Assembly: GCA_963930645.1 (NCBI GenBank)
Contig: CAWVNO010002543.1
Span: forward strand, 25,961-89,960
DNA: 64,000 bases
Reading direction: 5' to 3'
Source of the DNA: Salticus scenicus
Taxonomy: Eukaryota; Arthropoda; Arachnida; Araneae; Salticidae
The notes under the pieces were generated by a model. The model was not told the origin of the DNA. It saw only the letters and a list, made by a program, of their open reading frames with translations, and ran no database searches. The position numbers were made by a program, and so were the translations under genes. How positions within the stretch are numbered: the stretch's first letter is position 1; each line of letters opens with the position of its first letter. Below are positions 45,870-61,029 of the stretch, in pieces.

Positions 45870-46722
45870 ATGAATGATGTCCTATTACCCACTCTTGGTA
45901 AACTATTAGAAAAAATAATTGTTACAAGACTTAACTACCATCTAGAATCAAAAAAGCTTCTTCACCCATATCAGTACGGCTTCAGAGAGGGTAGATCATG
46001 TGAAAGAGCATTGCAACATATTATGAGCTCCCGCGTCCATAACAAACAATTAAGAAACTACACCACCATTGTCTCTCTAGATATCAAGGGAGCCTTTGAT
46101 GATTTGGACACATTTTCACAGCACTACACGAACTCAACTGCCCGTGGAATCTGGCAGAGGAGTTATCAGATCTTATCTTTCAAAACGGAAAATTATTGTC
46201 AACAGGGGCACTGGCTCAACAGAGCTGCCTCAGACAAAGGGTTGTCCTCAGCGTTAATGTCTCGGCCTTATTCTTTGGAATATCATCGCCAATAAAATTT
46301 TAACCAGAATGAACTCTGAGGGCTTTGAAACATGTGCCTAGCTGTTGACTTTTCGGTGATTCTCTCGGGTCTAACGAGGAAAGACCTCAAGGAGCAGGCC
46401 AGAGAAGCTCTCCCTCTTTTTAATCAAATTTTGTTAGACCTAGACCTCTCCTTATCAAATTCAAAAACCAAGTTACTGGCATTTAATTTCCCCATTTCCC
46501 TTAGAAGATTCCCTGTGATGCAGATCATTGGTGTCAGTGAGAAACATGTGGAACAGCTAAAACTCTTGGATGTTACACTGGACAGGGGCGTTACCTGGAC
46601 TGCTCATATAAAATAACTCAAGATCAAGACAATGGTGCATTTTCATAATGCAGCAAAAATGTTGGGAAGGAGGTAGGGAATCTCCACCTCCTTCTCAAAA
46701 TTTGGTACAATGCCATATTCGA

Positions 46723-46761
<39 letters not shown>

Positions 46762-47216
46762 ATGGTGCGGGCATCTAGGGAGGCCACCTGACTAAGGAAT
46801 GGAAAACAAAATTAAATTCGGTCATTCTACAAATTTCTAGGGGTTACAGAACCATTTCTACTGATGCCTTGACTGTTATCACAGGAATCCCCTATGCCCA
46901 TTTGCAACTTCTTTATAATTATCAAAAATCTAATATACTCCAGCTTCAAAATTCTGATGTAGCATCTTCCCTTTTCCCCAACATAACTATTTAACCACTT
47001 TCTTTCAGCTGGAAAGTCCACCCTGCCCAGGATGCTGCGGCTTCAGTTACAAATTGCAAAATTAATAGCTTCTCTCCATCTGTTCCTGTGGCGATTTTTA
47101 CTGACGGCTCAAAAACCGATCAGCGTGTCGCAGCCGCCTTTTGCGTGCTTAACAACAATGACCCCATTTTCCAGTGGTCGTGCAGACTCGAGGCAGTTTG
47201 CTCGAGGACGGATTAA
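45870..47216 (+). pseudogene. Truncated LINE, reverse transcriptase and RNase H remnant (copy B)
   Basis: Duplicate of 3,571-4,903 with the same internal deletion, the same LAVDF active-site change and the same stops. The A-run inside it is 14 bp longer here (about 46,723-46,758 against 4,425-4,445), the largest single length difference between the two copies in this part. Confidence 0.88.
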
Positions 47217-49577
47217 CCTGGTAAGGGAGAGAATGAAGACGAGATATGACCTAAAGTATACACAACATTAATTCAAAGAAGGAGGCAAAGTTTCGTTGTG
47301 GATTCCTATTCGTCATAAAATACTCTCTTCTAAGCTACATTATAACTGGGACGTCCCTAAACAGTCCTAAAAACTGAATGGCGTCGTTGTTAGAACTACT
47401 AAATACCCTTCATCAAAACCGAAGGTAGTATAATATGATAGTGTAGATTTAGACCATAGTCAACGGTAATTTTAAATTTGCATATGTGTAATGTAAATAT
47501 TGGTATATAATAATTTTTATTTATTTGTAAATTCTCTAAGTAATTCAATAACTTAATTTTGTAGTCTGTATTGTTATAAGGAACTCAGTTTTTGTGTTCT
47601 AGATTGCATAGTTTGTTTAGGCTTTTAGCTTCTGACCAAGAGTTGTACTGCCCGGGACGTGCAATACTTGGGAGGGAAACAATATTACGAATTTGTAATT
47701 AATCGTAGTTATCTCTATGTAATTTCATTCGAAGATACTTAGTCAGGTTAAAGAATGTTAATTTTCTGCATTTACAGCTTGTTTCCTCATTAAAATAGCT
47801 CCCTTTTCTTTAAACACCCGTTAAAAACTTCACCAAGACATGTACCGTCCTTGTAACCAAAATTGGCGACTGTTTTGGCGAACTTCATGAGAAAATCCTT
47901 ATTATCGATATGTCGAATATCCAAACTCAAACTTGATTATTTGAGAAGTTACTAGAACATTCTTGTTTAGGGGCTATAAAATTACTCTCTATCCGACGGA
48001 GAGAGTGAGATCCCTCGTTAACTGACTTACTGAGAAGAAGTCTAATTGACTAAAACTCTCCTGCTGATTACATGCTATTGCTGTCTGTTAATGCTGTGCT
48101 TCCGTCCATGCTGTGAATTTGATGTTGTCAGCGTTTATTTCATTTGCGTTTTCTGGTAAAACGGAAGTTGATACAGCGTTTTCAGACCTGTAATCTTCTG
48201 AAAAATTCTGTAAACAAACTTTTAAGGCTCTGCACGATTCGCCTTTCATTTACAGACAATTCACCAACCTCGAATACGCAACAATAGATATATTGAAAAA
48301 AAAATGAATTATGAAGGGGTTCTTAGTTAGATTTCGATATTCTTTGTTATTTAAATTTTGTCTGAAAATCATAAAGAAACATGAATGCATTTGAAGAAAT
48401 CATTATCTGATACTACCTTAATAGCACTTCATTAAAATAAATTTTATTTCTTGTTAAAGGCGATAAGATAAAATGAAAATATGTGAAATTTACATGTTTC
48501 ATTAAAGTTTGATTAAAATACCCTTTGTCACATCTTTAATGGATCATATACAATTTCAATTTTCAATCACATATTATTTTTATGTTTTCGAGTATATTTT
48601 TATCTATTTCTTCTCTTTTATAAGACGTTTTATGTAAATGGAAAGGAATTCACATTTACATAATTTTAATTTTACGTTCAGTATCATATGAGTTTTTAGA
48701 GACATGAAAAATGAGAAAAGGAAGTTTTTGAAATTCTTATGCATACATAAAAAGCAGTTCATACATTTCCGGTGAAATGAAATTGAATTTCAGCAACGAA
48801 TATTCCTTTTTAACCTTTCTTTTTTAATGTTATGTGTGAGTAATATAAAAGTGTATACATATATGTTCAAGTTGTTAATAATTAATAACTCTCATGTTTA
48901 AAATTTTAATGGCTTAACTTAATAATGTTTTCCCTATTTATTTCAAATTAAATGTGATTTACTTAATAATAAAAACAAAATTTCTAAAGCATTTTATAGT
49001 ATATATACATATGTATAATCATATTGTTGTATTTAAATTATTTTTTTTATAAATAATTAAGTAATTAGAAATACTATATATTTATAATATAAGTAATCAT
49101 AGTAAATATTTCATAAATAAATAAGTTATAAAAACTAGTTAAAAATTTTATATTAGCAACTATGTATTAAACTATTTTTGATATAAAGATGTAGTGATTA
49201 AATGAATAAATGTATACGCACACACACACAAAAAAAAAAAAATAATAATAATCTGTTAAAAATATGGTATTTTTCTTTACCAGACACATTTTGTAAATAA
49301 TAACAGTAATAATAACATAAATTATTAATTAAAATTTCTATCTACTTTCACTTGTTTAAAAAAAAATTTTTGCGAAAAAATAATTGCATTCCTATAGTTA
49401 TTTATCCACTTTTTATTGTTCAGTTTTACAACTGTTTTTATTTAATAGCAATTTCTATTTCATAAGATATTGTGCTAATTATTTTTCTATCGATGATAGC
49501 ACAGTCTAAAATCAAAATACACACACATCCAAACAAACATACAAGAAAATATGAATGATTAAAACCATATATCACAT

Positions 49578-49615
<38 letters not shown>

Positions 49616-50164
49616 TTATAAATATCTTAAGAATACACTGAAATTACCTTATGGAAACAAACACACGTGCGTATTTATGTGCATGAAATGTACTTAAATG
49701 CTCGTTAATTTTGACAATAATGTGTGATCTTTATAGATTCTATATTTCCTCTCATAAAAAAAAGCGGATATTTTTACTGTTATTTATTTATTTATTTTTT
49801 TATTTTTTATCCTTTTATATTCTTGTATAAAATGTTATAATTAAAAAACTCTATATAAACAGAAACAAGTAAAATAAATAATATTGATATTAAAATTTAC
49901 GAAATTCACAATTTAACATTCTGTTATATTATTATCAATTTACAGCATACAGCCTATTTAAAAGTTACGCGTGCTACTGAATTTTATGTTGAGAAACATA
50001 TGGAGTAAGCTATGCACTTGTCAGTCAGAGGAAACATTGTGTTTCAAAATTTTGTTTACGCTGTTTTAACTTTGCATACGATTAGATAACTGTAGTTAGA
50101 AATCTCCATTTAACTTAAAAACAAATATACTTACAATTTAAATTTGTGCAATATGTTATTTGAA

Positions 50165-50208
<44 letters not shown>

Positions 50209-50437
50209 GGGGGGGGGGGGGGACTGGTCTGAACTGAAGAATGATATTTAAACTGAAATCATGTGATAAAACTTTAACATTTAAGTGTAACTCATTTGTG
50301 ATACTTTTTTTCTCCCAGTACTTTGAATAATTTATACGTATTATACAGTTTCAATACATATTTTCTCCATCTAAAATAGTTAAAATTTTACTATATATAT
50401 AGGTGCGCTTTTGTTTATATTTGACCCCTGTTTTAAT

Positions 50438-50472
<35 letters not shown>

Positions 50473-51754
50473 CGTTTTAAAAGTTTATAATTCTCTAATT
50501 CCTACATATATATTTTTTAATACAAAGGAAATAAAACATAACTCTTATTTAATATTACAATGATAAAATTCCTATACAATTCTGTAGGAATAGATTAAAA
50601 AAATATTATTTTACAAATTAAATTTTAAATTCACGAGCCCATCTTAAAAGTAAAACTTTTTATAAACATCATCTATGTTCATTTAAATTATGATATATTA
50701 ATCTAAAAATATTTTTACCTAACTTTGTGTATTAATTTTATTTAATCTAATTTTAATATTTATAAATTTAGAACTGTAATATACGTAGTTCTTTTTAAAT
50801 ATAATTATCCTATATAAATTTTAAAATGTAAATTAAATTACAAAAAATTCAGAAAAAAAAAAAAAAAAAAAACTTAAAAGAAAAGAAGAAAATGCAAAAC
50901 AAATAGCTTTTATATATACTTATCATTTGTTCTAGAATCAATGCGTTTTTAATATTAAATTTAATATGCATAACCCAAGTAAAAAATGCTAAAATAATTT
51001 AAAATTGTTTTAGACTATACCACTTCCCTTATTTTCTTTTATTTTTGTTTCTTTTATTCTTACTTTAAACAACTTTACGGCAAATATTAAATGTTAAATT
51101 GGTATTTATAAACTGCGTGGCTAATTTACGAATAAACAACGTAAAAGTTATAATCCTGAAACAAAACAGGGCGGCAAAATACTTAACCATTTTATTTTAA
51201 AGTCTTTTCACATTTTGGAATTATTTTATTCTTTTAGGTTTTATTTTTGAGCATGTTTCACACTATTACGCTGTGTTTCAATTTATTTTCATGAACGGAA
51301 CCTTTTAAGGCCTTACTAAATTCATATTTATTTTAATTCCTTACTATAAACTTAATTTACGGTCTGCTAGTTCCACAAATATATGTTTTTTTTTTTTGTT
51401 TTGTTTTTTGTTTTTTGTTTTTTTTCTTTAATTTTTTTTTTTTTTTTTTTTTTTTTTAGCGTTTTATAAAGTTTAATTAAAATGCGAAACATAATGTTAG
51501 TTTATATTGTAAAGTTTTATTAAATATGAGGATATTTTCAGAAAACTCATATTTCAAAACTTTACAAAGAAGAAAATATTTGACATACTTTTTAATTTTA
51601 ACTTTTTGCCTCTCTATATACGTCGCCATAATTGATAAAAAATTTGAAAAATATATTTCAATTTATTTTAAAAATTTATTATAACTTCTCGCTTTCTCTT
51701 TTTCTCCCTCTCTTTTTCTCTTTCTCTGTGTATATATATACGCATATATATAAA
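47217..51754. other. AT-rich non-coding stretch (copy B of 4,904-9,439)
   Basis: Same content as copy A. One substitution lies at 47,587 (A against T at 5,274). No gene. Confidence 0.6.
50167..50222. repeat. T41-G15 homopolymer (copy B)
   Basis: Duplicate of 7,854-7,907, one base longer in each run. Confidence 0.95.
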
Positions 51755-52075
51755 TTTATATTTACATGGGGCTATTGATCCCATGGATGGCCGAAGATCA
51801 TTGCATAACTTAATACTGGCTACTGCACGCAAAATTTGCCATGACTGCAATTCTCTTCATGTTTCATAAATGTTGTGCCCCTTGGAATTATCACAGTGGG
51901 TGAGCTATCCTATCCACGGAACATCATGTTGTGATGATGCGTCTCCTAAATACCTCTAGGTTAGAACCCCAGCCATTTGTCAGTAACTCACTGCGAAATG
52001 GCTGGGCGACATGACACCCATTCAAGCTGAATTCCTACACTAATTGTAAATGATTTTTCTCAGTTTAGAAAAACT
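51755..52075. repeat. Possible SINE or short retroposon (copy B)
   Basis: Duplicate of 9,440-9,760, with the same B-box-like GGTTAGAACCC and no clear A-box. Confidence 0.3.
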
Positions 52076-52598
52076 GAAGCAAGGTAGATTTTTGTGTTGT
52101 ATCTTAGTAGAGTTGAAGAAAATATTTCAAATTCCTTTTATATGTTCACATAGCTGTATCTTAAAGTGAGTTGAACTTACACTGCAAAATGTTACATATT
52201 TGCAAATACACAGCGAAATTCACGCACAAAAATGCATACATTATTTTATTTTATCTCATTAAAAATCGTATGAAATTTTCTTCTTTGCAAAATAATATGT
52301 TTCGAAATGGACAAATCGGAAAGCTGAAAAAATCAGACAGAAAGAGAAAAGAAATGAAACATAGGAGTTGAATGGACATAGGCTTGAACAGACAGAAGTA
52401 GATTAAAAAATGCTATATTTTGCTAGATTCTTTTTATGTAAAAAAAAAAAAAAAACGAATACATACGTAAAAAAACTATTCACATATTTACTTTTAAAAT
52501 ATTCTCTTTTTTTTCCCATTTTTTTCCCCAAATCTCTCTTTTTTCACATATATATATGAATGTAAAGAGAGGGATGTATTGACAACCTACTTTTAGTA

Positions 52599-52637
<39 letters not shown>

Positions 52638-54990
52638 TTGACTTCAAATAAGTTTGACACTTTCAGGATAGTTATTAAGAGTAGACATAAGGGTGTTTCT
52701 TTATATTTAAATCATAGGAAATTGTGATATTTCTTTCATTTTGATAACAAAGCATTTTTGCATATGTTTAATATGAAACTGTTTCAAACCTATTTTATTA
52801 TATATATATATATATATATTTATTTATTTTTATTTATTTCTGTGTGTATGTGTGTGTGTTTGTGTGTTTAGAATGTATATTCTTCATGTTTGTTTATTTC
52901 TTTTTATTTTCTTACGAATGGGTTTTTAAATACATTAACTAATTCTCATAGTCTTCGTCTACTTCTCCGTCTAAATATTTATACTATTTTCACACCACTT
53001 AACAGGAATTTCGTTAATCATATTACTGCTTTATAAAAAAAAAAGACTTCATTGTACTTTTTTTTTCACTGCAGAGTCTTATAATGCACTAAAACGAAGG
53101 TTATAGCATATGTTCATAAAAACATAACTATGAATGTGAAGATAATGTTTACGACTGTTAAACGAATTTTTTTTCTCCAAATGAAATCCTCAGGATGGCC
53201 TATGGATGAAAATGACGTCTATGGACCTCCTATGGACATCTTCAGGTTGTATTGTGTTGTTAGGGAAAATATAAAAATAATTATGATTATAATAAAAACA
53301 GGATAATTTTAAATTATAAACGTATTACGGGAGAAGAACATCTCAGTACAAGGATATCTTCGGTCGCGGAGATTAGATGGGTAATAAACACTTTTGGGGG
53401 GAAAAAAATGTTTCTACTTGCAATGTAAAATTATTTATTTCTCTTTCATAAAATTCGTTCTGCTTTCATTGCGATATTATAAATATACATGAGTTAATTA
53501 TATGTTTAATTAATATATTTTTATTAGATTATAAATTTTATGTTTTAATATTTTGTTTATTTTCTGAATGCTGATTCGTACATAGCTAACTCTTTAATTA
53601 AGTTACACATTTCTAAAAAATCTAGAATATTTCGATAAAAATTTCATTTTATAATTCACAGTTTTAACATTTTTCTTTCAAACAGAACAAATATTTGTGA
53701 CAAAATATTATCTCCTAGCATTATGTCAACTATACTTGTAAACCGAATGTTTGTCTTTCTCCTTTTTATTACATTCATATCATATTTCTCACATAGAAAT
53801 TTATATTTACCTTTAACGTATCAATATATTTTTCAATTTTATCAAGTTTACAGAATTAGATATATAAAATACACAAACTTTTTTTTTTCAAAAAATTGTC
53901 ACAATTTATATAAGTTTAAACTACTGCTTTATAATTTAAAATGTTTGCATAACGCTGAGGAAGAAATAAACATAATATTATGTAATTTATTAAATGTTAC
54001 TTCAAGGCAAGTTTAATAAATTTTGTATATATATGTATAAAGGAATTTAAATTTAGGTATTTGACTGAAGCAAAAATAATAAGTGTTAAATATGCGTTAT
54101 AAGGCAAGGCGTTATAATTTGTATTTAATTAATTTCTAAATAGTTACATTGTAAATAGTTAAATGCCGTTCTTAGGAAAAAGTATAAATGGTTAACTAGT
54201 TCATTAAATGATTCTAGAAATCTTAAATTTCTATTCAGTTTTAACTAAAAGATAAAACCCTTCTTTCAAAACATTTTCATTGAATACTTTCAAGCAAAAT
54301 AAAATTATTCTAGCGTAAATTATACAAAAGAGACACATTCTGAAATTGAATTTAACACTACATTTCCAAAACGAATATTCCATTAAAATAAACTTTACAA
54401 AGAGAGGTATTCATAGACTAGCGAAGCATAAATAGAAACATTTACTCTGATTTTACTGTAAGTGGAACAGATTAGAATAATCAGGATTTTTATTTTTATG
54501 TTAGGTAAATGGAATATATGTCACCTTTATTTTGTGAATCCCTATTTAATACAATCTAAAAATTTTGCTTTGTTCTATAAGAGAAGTAATTATATTTCAA
54601 TAAATAACCGTTTTTAAATAAATAAGTAATATAAAATCCATTTTATTATCAGGCTTTTTGAAATGAAATGCAGTTTCAACTGTGAATCTTGTCTTCAAGA
54701 TGTAACACGTTACACAATTTGCAAAACAACTACATTCTGACATAAATGTTACAAAAGAGATACATTTTTAATTTCCAACTAGTAGTACGTTTATTTAAAG
54801 GACTTTCTATTAAATGAAACTTCGTGCACCTTAAAATAGGAAATTACTCAAATAACTTTGCATGATGCAGTTTGTGTTTTCTAGGTTTTAACTAGGAAAT
54901 GCGAGAAATTATAGATATTTTTCAAAAGTGCATTTAAAATTGGGTTAAAAGAATGAATTAAAAAGCTGAATAAATCTTTATGTATATATA
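52076..54990. other. AT-rich non-coding stretch (copy B of 9,761-12,675)
   Basis: Same microsatellites as copy A, for example (TA)n at about 52,605-52,635. No gene. Confidence 0.6.
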
Positions 54991-56132
54991 CATTGTGTCT
55001 CAAAATTACAGCGACAACTTTTAAGAGGAGATAAGTTATATCATAAGGACCCAGAATTGCTTAGGAACACATACCCTTAAATGTCTTCTTATCCATTTAT
55101 GAACCGGAGGCTTTGGGGCACTTTTTAACAGATGTGGGCGTGACTTTTAAAGTTATAATTTTTAACAGACTTATTTTTTGTGCAAATGGTTACTTTAAAA
55201 TATATGCACAGTAATAATGCTGTTTCTAATCAATGTCCTTAAAGTTCAGTATTAATACAAACATTGTGTATATTTTGGGAAATGATGAATTGTTGGGAAA
55301 TTTTATAATGTAGACGGAGGTACAAATAGAAAAAGCTGGAATACACTTGAGCAGTAGATAGCACTCATACATGGCGGTAATTGTTAAAAAATCTTCAGTA
55401 TGTTTCCACTTGTTAAAGGGTTAATATTACACTGAGAAAAAATATATACCGCCTTTATTTAAAATTAATAAGTGGTCATTTCCTAAATACCTAAACTAGA
55501 AATATAGATTTCCGAGCTATGCTTATGACGCACGCCAATAAACTGAATAGACAAAATTATCAAGAATTCCCTGTCTACTTATCTACAGATGGTGAAACAT
55601 TATTCTGAATATTACAAATCCTTTGTATTGAGAGATATTCCCTCTTGGTTTCCTAGAATTGGATCATACGTCAAGATTATTGTTGCTAAAACTCGCCTCT
55701 GTCTCTCACATTAATTTGCAGAGATTTTTAAATAAGTTTGACCTCGATGATATAGGCAAACGCTTTGGAATTCTAATAGGGATTTATAGAGCTCGCTTTC
55801 AATGAGGACTAGAATTTATAAGGATGAAATGGAACTATTTTTTCTAGAGCCAGAATTTAGATTCTAGGCGCCAGTTACAGAATTGTTTCTCAGTGTATGT
55901 TTGCTGTAAAATGTTGCTAAGTATTCTCATAATGTCAGCTGTTAATTATATCAACTTAAAGGTTGTAATTCTACATTTGTGTCGCCATCATGTGTTAAAA
56001 ATTACCCCAAAATACTTTTTTCTTAAATGTTTGAGATGACATTTGTGGGCATGGATTTCTACGTAATTCTGAATCCTAAAAATTAGCCCAATCTCCTCTT
56101 AAAGTTTGCCGACGTAATATTGGGGCACTCTC
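54991..56132. mobile_element. TIR element with nested MITE (copy B)
   Basis: Duplicate of 12,676-13,817, so the nested insertion predates the 42-kb duplication. Confidence 0.75.
55430..55895 (-). mobile_element. 470-bp MITE nested in TIR element (copy B)
   Basis: Duplicate of 13,115-13,580 with intact CACTGAG/CTCAGTG ends. Confidence 0.85.
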
Positions 56133-57522
56133 TATATATATTTCCCTATATACTGTACAAATGTATGACACTGAAAACGCGTATTTTAAACTATATTTAC
56201 TTATTTATAGTTTAAGAAACTTAAATATGCATCTCTGCTCGATTATCCTTTGGCATTTTTAAAAAATATTTTGTACAAGTACACGATGGCATTTATTATA
56301 AACAACTACTATTCAGAAACAAATGTTCTGTAACTGCCCAATTAAAAGGATCAAATTTAAATGTGCATTGCGTGGATTATGAATCCGAGAATTATATATA
56401 TATATATATATTACGAGCACAATATATTCTGCTTATATTTTAAGCGCCATGCAAAACAATTTTTTCTCTTTGTGACGATTTTGGCGTCATATTTACTCTG
56501 ACGCGACGACAGCTCTGATACCACGTTACTAAATTTTCCAAATATTTTAACATTTAAAAATTTTGATTTACTGAAGTGTGCTGCTTATTCTCTCTTGGGG
56601 ATGATTATAGTTGTGATGGCATTTTTCTGAAATATCCATACGTGTCAATCCAGAACCTTGATCCCCTAAAGCATGTTTTTTTCAGAATTACTGTCTTGGG
56701 GGAATGGTATAAGAGGAGATGACAAGTTCGGAAAAACATGAAGCCATAATCGTAACCACAGAAGGCATTATGTATACACTGCACGAGCTAAAGATTTGAT
56801 AGACTGAATAAAGCTCAGCGGAAGCGCTGGTATTGCGACAACCACGTTGAATAAACAACAGTAAACTTCATTTACTCTGCATGCAATATTCCGTATGTCC
56901 TCTTCTCTTATGTCATTTCTCCAAGATCGTGATTCTGCATTATCAAAACAAGAAAAAAAAAAAAAAAACTTTTGTGCCAAGTTTGTGCTTCATCATTGTG
57001 TACAATGTTTTTTTGCGTATGAGATGAAAACACCACATTTTAAAAAATCTCGTTTTACTGGTTTTTAAAGTACATATAATACATTTCACTATATCTTAGA
57101 AATATAAAAGACACTGTGACTACAGTGTACATTATTATGACACGTACAGTATTTGGCTCAGTGTTTTAATTTGAAGAGAGAAAAAATGTAATATAAAAAT
57201 AAGTTATTTTCTAATAACTGCTTTAAAGTTTGATGAGACTTTTTTTTGATTAAAGGGTGATGTTTATTATTATTGTTGTTATTGTTATATTACTATTATT
57301 ACTATTATTACTATTATTATTATTTTATAATTATTACATGTATGAATACAGCACTTAAATTTTCTAAAAATATATGTATTTGATTGATCTTAAGCAGCAA
57401 CATTGAGCAATCCACGTTAAACTAGTATGTTGTGGCCACCACAAGACTTTCTTCTATATTTTCCTATACATATTCAATCAGTAACAATATTTAAAAAAAA
57501 AAAAAAAAAAGATTTTTTTTTT

Positions 57523-57555
<33 letters not shown>

Positions 57556-57614
57556 TGAAAATTAATACATATTCAATCACTAACAATATTTAAAAAAAAA
57601 AAAAAAATAGAATT
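56133..57614. other. AT-rich non-coding stretch (copy B of 13,818-15,299)
   Basis: Same content; nothing recognised. Confidence 0.55.
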
Positions 57615-58685
57615 TTTTTCTAAGTTTTTTTTTTTTTTTTGGTTAAAAGTAAAAAAAATCGATAACTTTGTTTTAAATTATCACAGATTTATAGTTCAAC
57701 CATTCGTTTTAAAGGTATTGACGAGACCTTTCGAATGATACCCATCTTCAAAATTTACCCCCCCCCGGGGGGGTACTTTCCACCCCCCCCCGGTGGGGGG
57801 GGAACCGATGCCCCCACATGCACAAAAATTTTTTCCCAGTTAACTATTACTATTATCAATGAGACCTTTCGAAAGATACCCATCTTGAAAATTTACTTCC
57901 CCGGGGGGGTACTTCCCTCCCAGGGGGGGGGGGGAACCGATGCCCCCCATGCACAAAATTTTTTTCCTAGTTACGTACTACTATTATCAATAATTCATAT
58001 TAATTTTACAAACACAAGTGTAAAATAACTCTTATTATGCACATTTATACGGATTTTTGTCCTATGCTGCCATGTTAAAAATTTAGATAAAATGCTATCA
58101 CAGCGCCACCTGTTGAGCTATTGATCCCCAAATATAATCAGCAACAGTTTATGTTGGGGACCAACTAAATACCAAGTTTGGTAAAATTTCGTTAAAAAAA
58201 AAAAAAAAATACGATTATTTTTCTAAGTTTTTTTTTTGTTAAAAGTAAAAAAAATCGATAACTTTGTTTTAAATTATCACAGATTTATGGTTCAACCATT
58301 CGTTTTAAAGGTATTGACGAGATCTTTCGAATGATACCCATCTTCAAAATTTAACCCCCCCGGGGGGGTACTTCCCCCCCAGGGGGGGAACCGATGCCCC
58401 CCCATGCACAATTTTTTTTCCTAGTTAACTACTACTATCATCAATAATTCAAATTCATTATACAATCACAAGTTTAAAATAACTCTCATTATGCCCATTT
58501 ATACGGAATTTTGTCCTATGCTGCCATGTTAAAAATTTGCATAAAATGCGATTACAGCGCCACCTGTTGAGCTATTGATCCCCAAATCTAATGGGCACCA
58601 GTTCATGTCAGGGTGCAACTAAATACCAAGTTTGGTTAAATTTCATTCATATGTTCGTGAGATACAGCGTCCACAAAAAAATGAT

Positions 58686-58720
<35 letters not shown>

Positions 58721-58859
58721 CACAGACAGACACACAGACAGACATTTTCTGAAAACTATCAATTCGTGTTCAGGACATCCCAAAACGTGTAGATCCGTCA
58801 AAAAACGGAGGTCGAAAATTTTCGCGAATCCAATACTTTCTCTATATTACATATAGAAG

Positions 58860-58893
<34 letters not shown>
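57615..58893 (+). repeat. Poly(A)-tailed retroposon (copy B)
   Basis: Duplicate of 15,300-16,574. The (CAGA)n run has one more unit here (about 58,685-58,743), shifting the offset between copies from 42,315 to 42,319. The poly(A) tail is 29 bp in both. Confidence 0.65.
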
Positions 58894-60226
58894 CATTATT
58901 TAATTTCCTTAATCATCATTAAATACAGAACAAAGCTTGTTTATTGTTTAATCTACTAATTAACGTTAAGAATTTAAAATTTGTAACTTTTATTTCCCTG
59001 TTTTTATAAACGACCTTAATATAAAGTTAAAGGTACTTGCTTTAATATGGCTCCTGCCAATTTTAACAAATTTGAAATTTGATAATTTAATCTTTTTACG
59101 AGCATTTTATTAAATGTTAAATGTTTAACATATATAAATCTATAAAGGTTTAAAAACTGTTATTTAATTAGTTTAAAAAATTTAAATCCCAACAAAGGTT
59201 AATGACAAAAGTACTTACTCCTTTTTTTTTTTCACATTTCCAGACACTAAAATTCCTATTGAAGTTAATACGAAACACAAAAATTTCCTTTGTTGTGTGA
59301 ATGTGTTGCTTACACAATATTTTTGAAATGATTGGAAACGTTGGATTTGTTTCGGATTAGTTTAAAAAGCGTAGAATTGCCCACAAACGTAAACAAAAAT
59401 TAAATATTTAACAGAAACTTTTCAATCACTTAACAGATAGAACATTGAAAAAGGCGAATGTTTCAGAAAGTTTTCGGAGAGCATACTTAAATGTGTTGCT
59501 ATAATGAAAAATTGTAAGCTTTTTGCAATATAACTGAAACATTCTGTGTTGTGTTGTTAGCGCTTATCAATATTTTTATTAAAATTGAATATTATTTCAA
59601 AATTAGTCAAATTATCTATCTATATCTCACATATATTAGAGTACTACAAATTCTTAACAGATCAACAGCATATCAAATTCATGAACTTCTGAACATTTAA
59701 ATGTATATACATAATAATACTTTACATGTGCTTTTGCACCCCAGACTCTTAAGCAATGGACAAGAAAAAAAAGGCTTATTTACAAGCCACACTTTCCTTT
59801 TTTCTTTTTTTTTTCATAAGATGGGAGTGAATTTGGGGAAGACAAATCTCACAATACCTTATCAATAAATAAAATATTTCGTTAAATAATTCAGCCCTCT
59901 ATAATATAAGCCCCCATACAATCCTTCATATTAAATAAAATATTTTTAATAATAATAATCCAGTCCCCTATAATGTAAACCAACACAATATGGCTCTTAA
60001 TTAAAAAAACCCTGATGGCCACTTAAAACTCCTGCCTCCTGCCCCCTTTTACCAATCAATAACCAGTAGAAATAATCATAGTTAAAAATCCCTCAAATGA
60101 AAAAAAGAATGCACGCCCTCGCAATATCTATCTATCTATCTATCTATCTATGTATCTATCTATCTACATATATATATATATAATAAAATAAATTATAATA
60201 ATAATAGCGAAGAAAAAAGTAATAAT

Positions 60227-60268
<42 letters not shown>

Positions 60269-60358
60269 CTGCGGAGTGAATAGAAAAGTAAATAGATTCT
60301 TCTGACACGGACAGAGCAAACAATCTCGAAATTCATAAAAAAGAAAAAAAAAAAATCA
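58894..60358. other. AT-rich non-coding stretch (copy B of 16,575-18,039)
   Basis: Contains the same (CTAT)n and (AAT)n microsatellites. No gene. Confidence 0.6.
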
Positions 60359-60559
60359 CGGAATATGAATTCAAGAGTACTCTGCGGAAAAGCGCTGAGG
60401 CATCTCCGGTAAAGAGCGAGCGTGGAGACCATCTTCTCGAGCATACGAAAGAGCCAAGGATGCTTATCACATCGCTGGAAAAAGCAGCACAGTTGTAGAC
60501 CATTTATTTCTAAAATGGACGAGCATCCATTATTGATCATATCAACATTCTCAGGTGAG
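60359..60559 (+). other. GC-richer island with possible exon and donor site (copy B)
   Basis: Duplicate of 18,040-18,240; the ATG, the short frame and the CAG|GTGAG donor consensus are unchanged. Confidence 0.15.
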
Positions 60560-60699
60560 ACTGGTTACGTGGTTTATTTCTAAGTGACCATCCCTCATTT
60601 TAAATAAAGAGAAAAATTCAGCAAAAAAAAAAAAAAAAAAAAAGAGCCTAACTATATAGGATTAAATTAATCTAAGATAAGAATTTTTTTCTTGTAAGT

Positions 60700-61029
60700 C
60701 TGTTATTAAGTCCAATTATTCTATTTTATTTTACTTGTGATTATTATTATGATGAGCATACTATTTTTCAATTACAAAAAAAGAATATAATAACTGAAAT
60801 AAATAAACTATCAAATCTAATTATTCTACTTTGTTTCTTAATTATTATTATTGTGAGTATATTACTTTCTAATTAAAAGAAAGAATATAACTGAAATAAA
60901 TATAAAATCAAAAAAGGAAAATAAGATGAAGTCTGTTATTAACTCTAATTATCCTATTTTATTTTATGTGTGATTACTATTTTGAGCATATTATCTTCTA
61001 ATCAAAAAGAAATATCTATCGCAATAACT
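60700..61029 (+). repeat. Degenerate three-unit tandem repeat (copy B)
   Basis: Duplicate of 18,381-18,710. Confidence 0.6.
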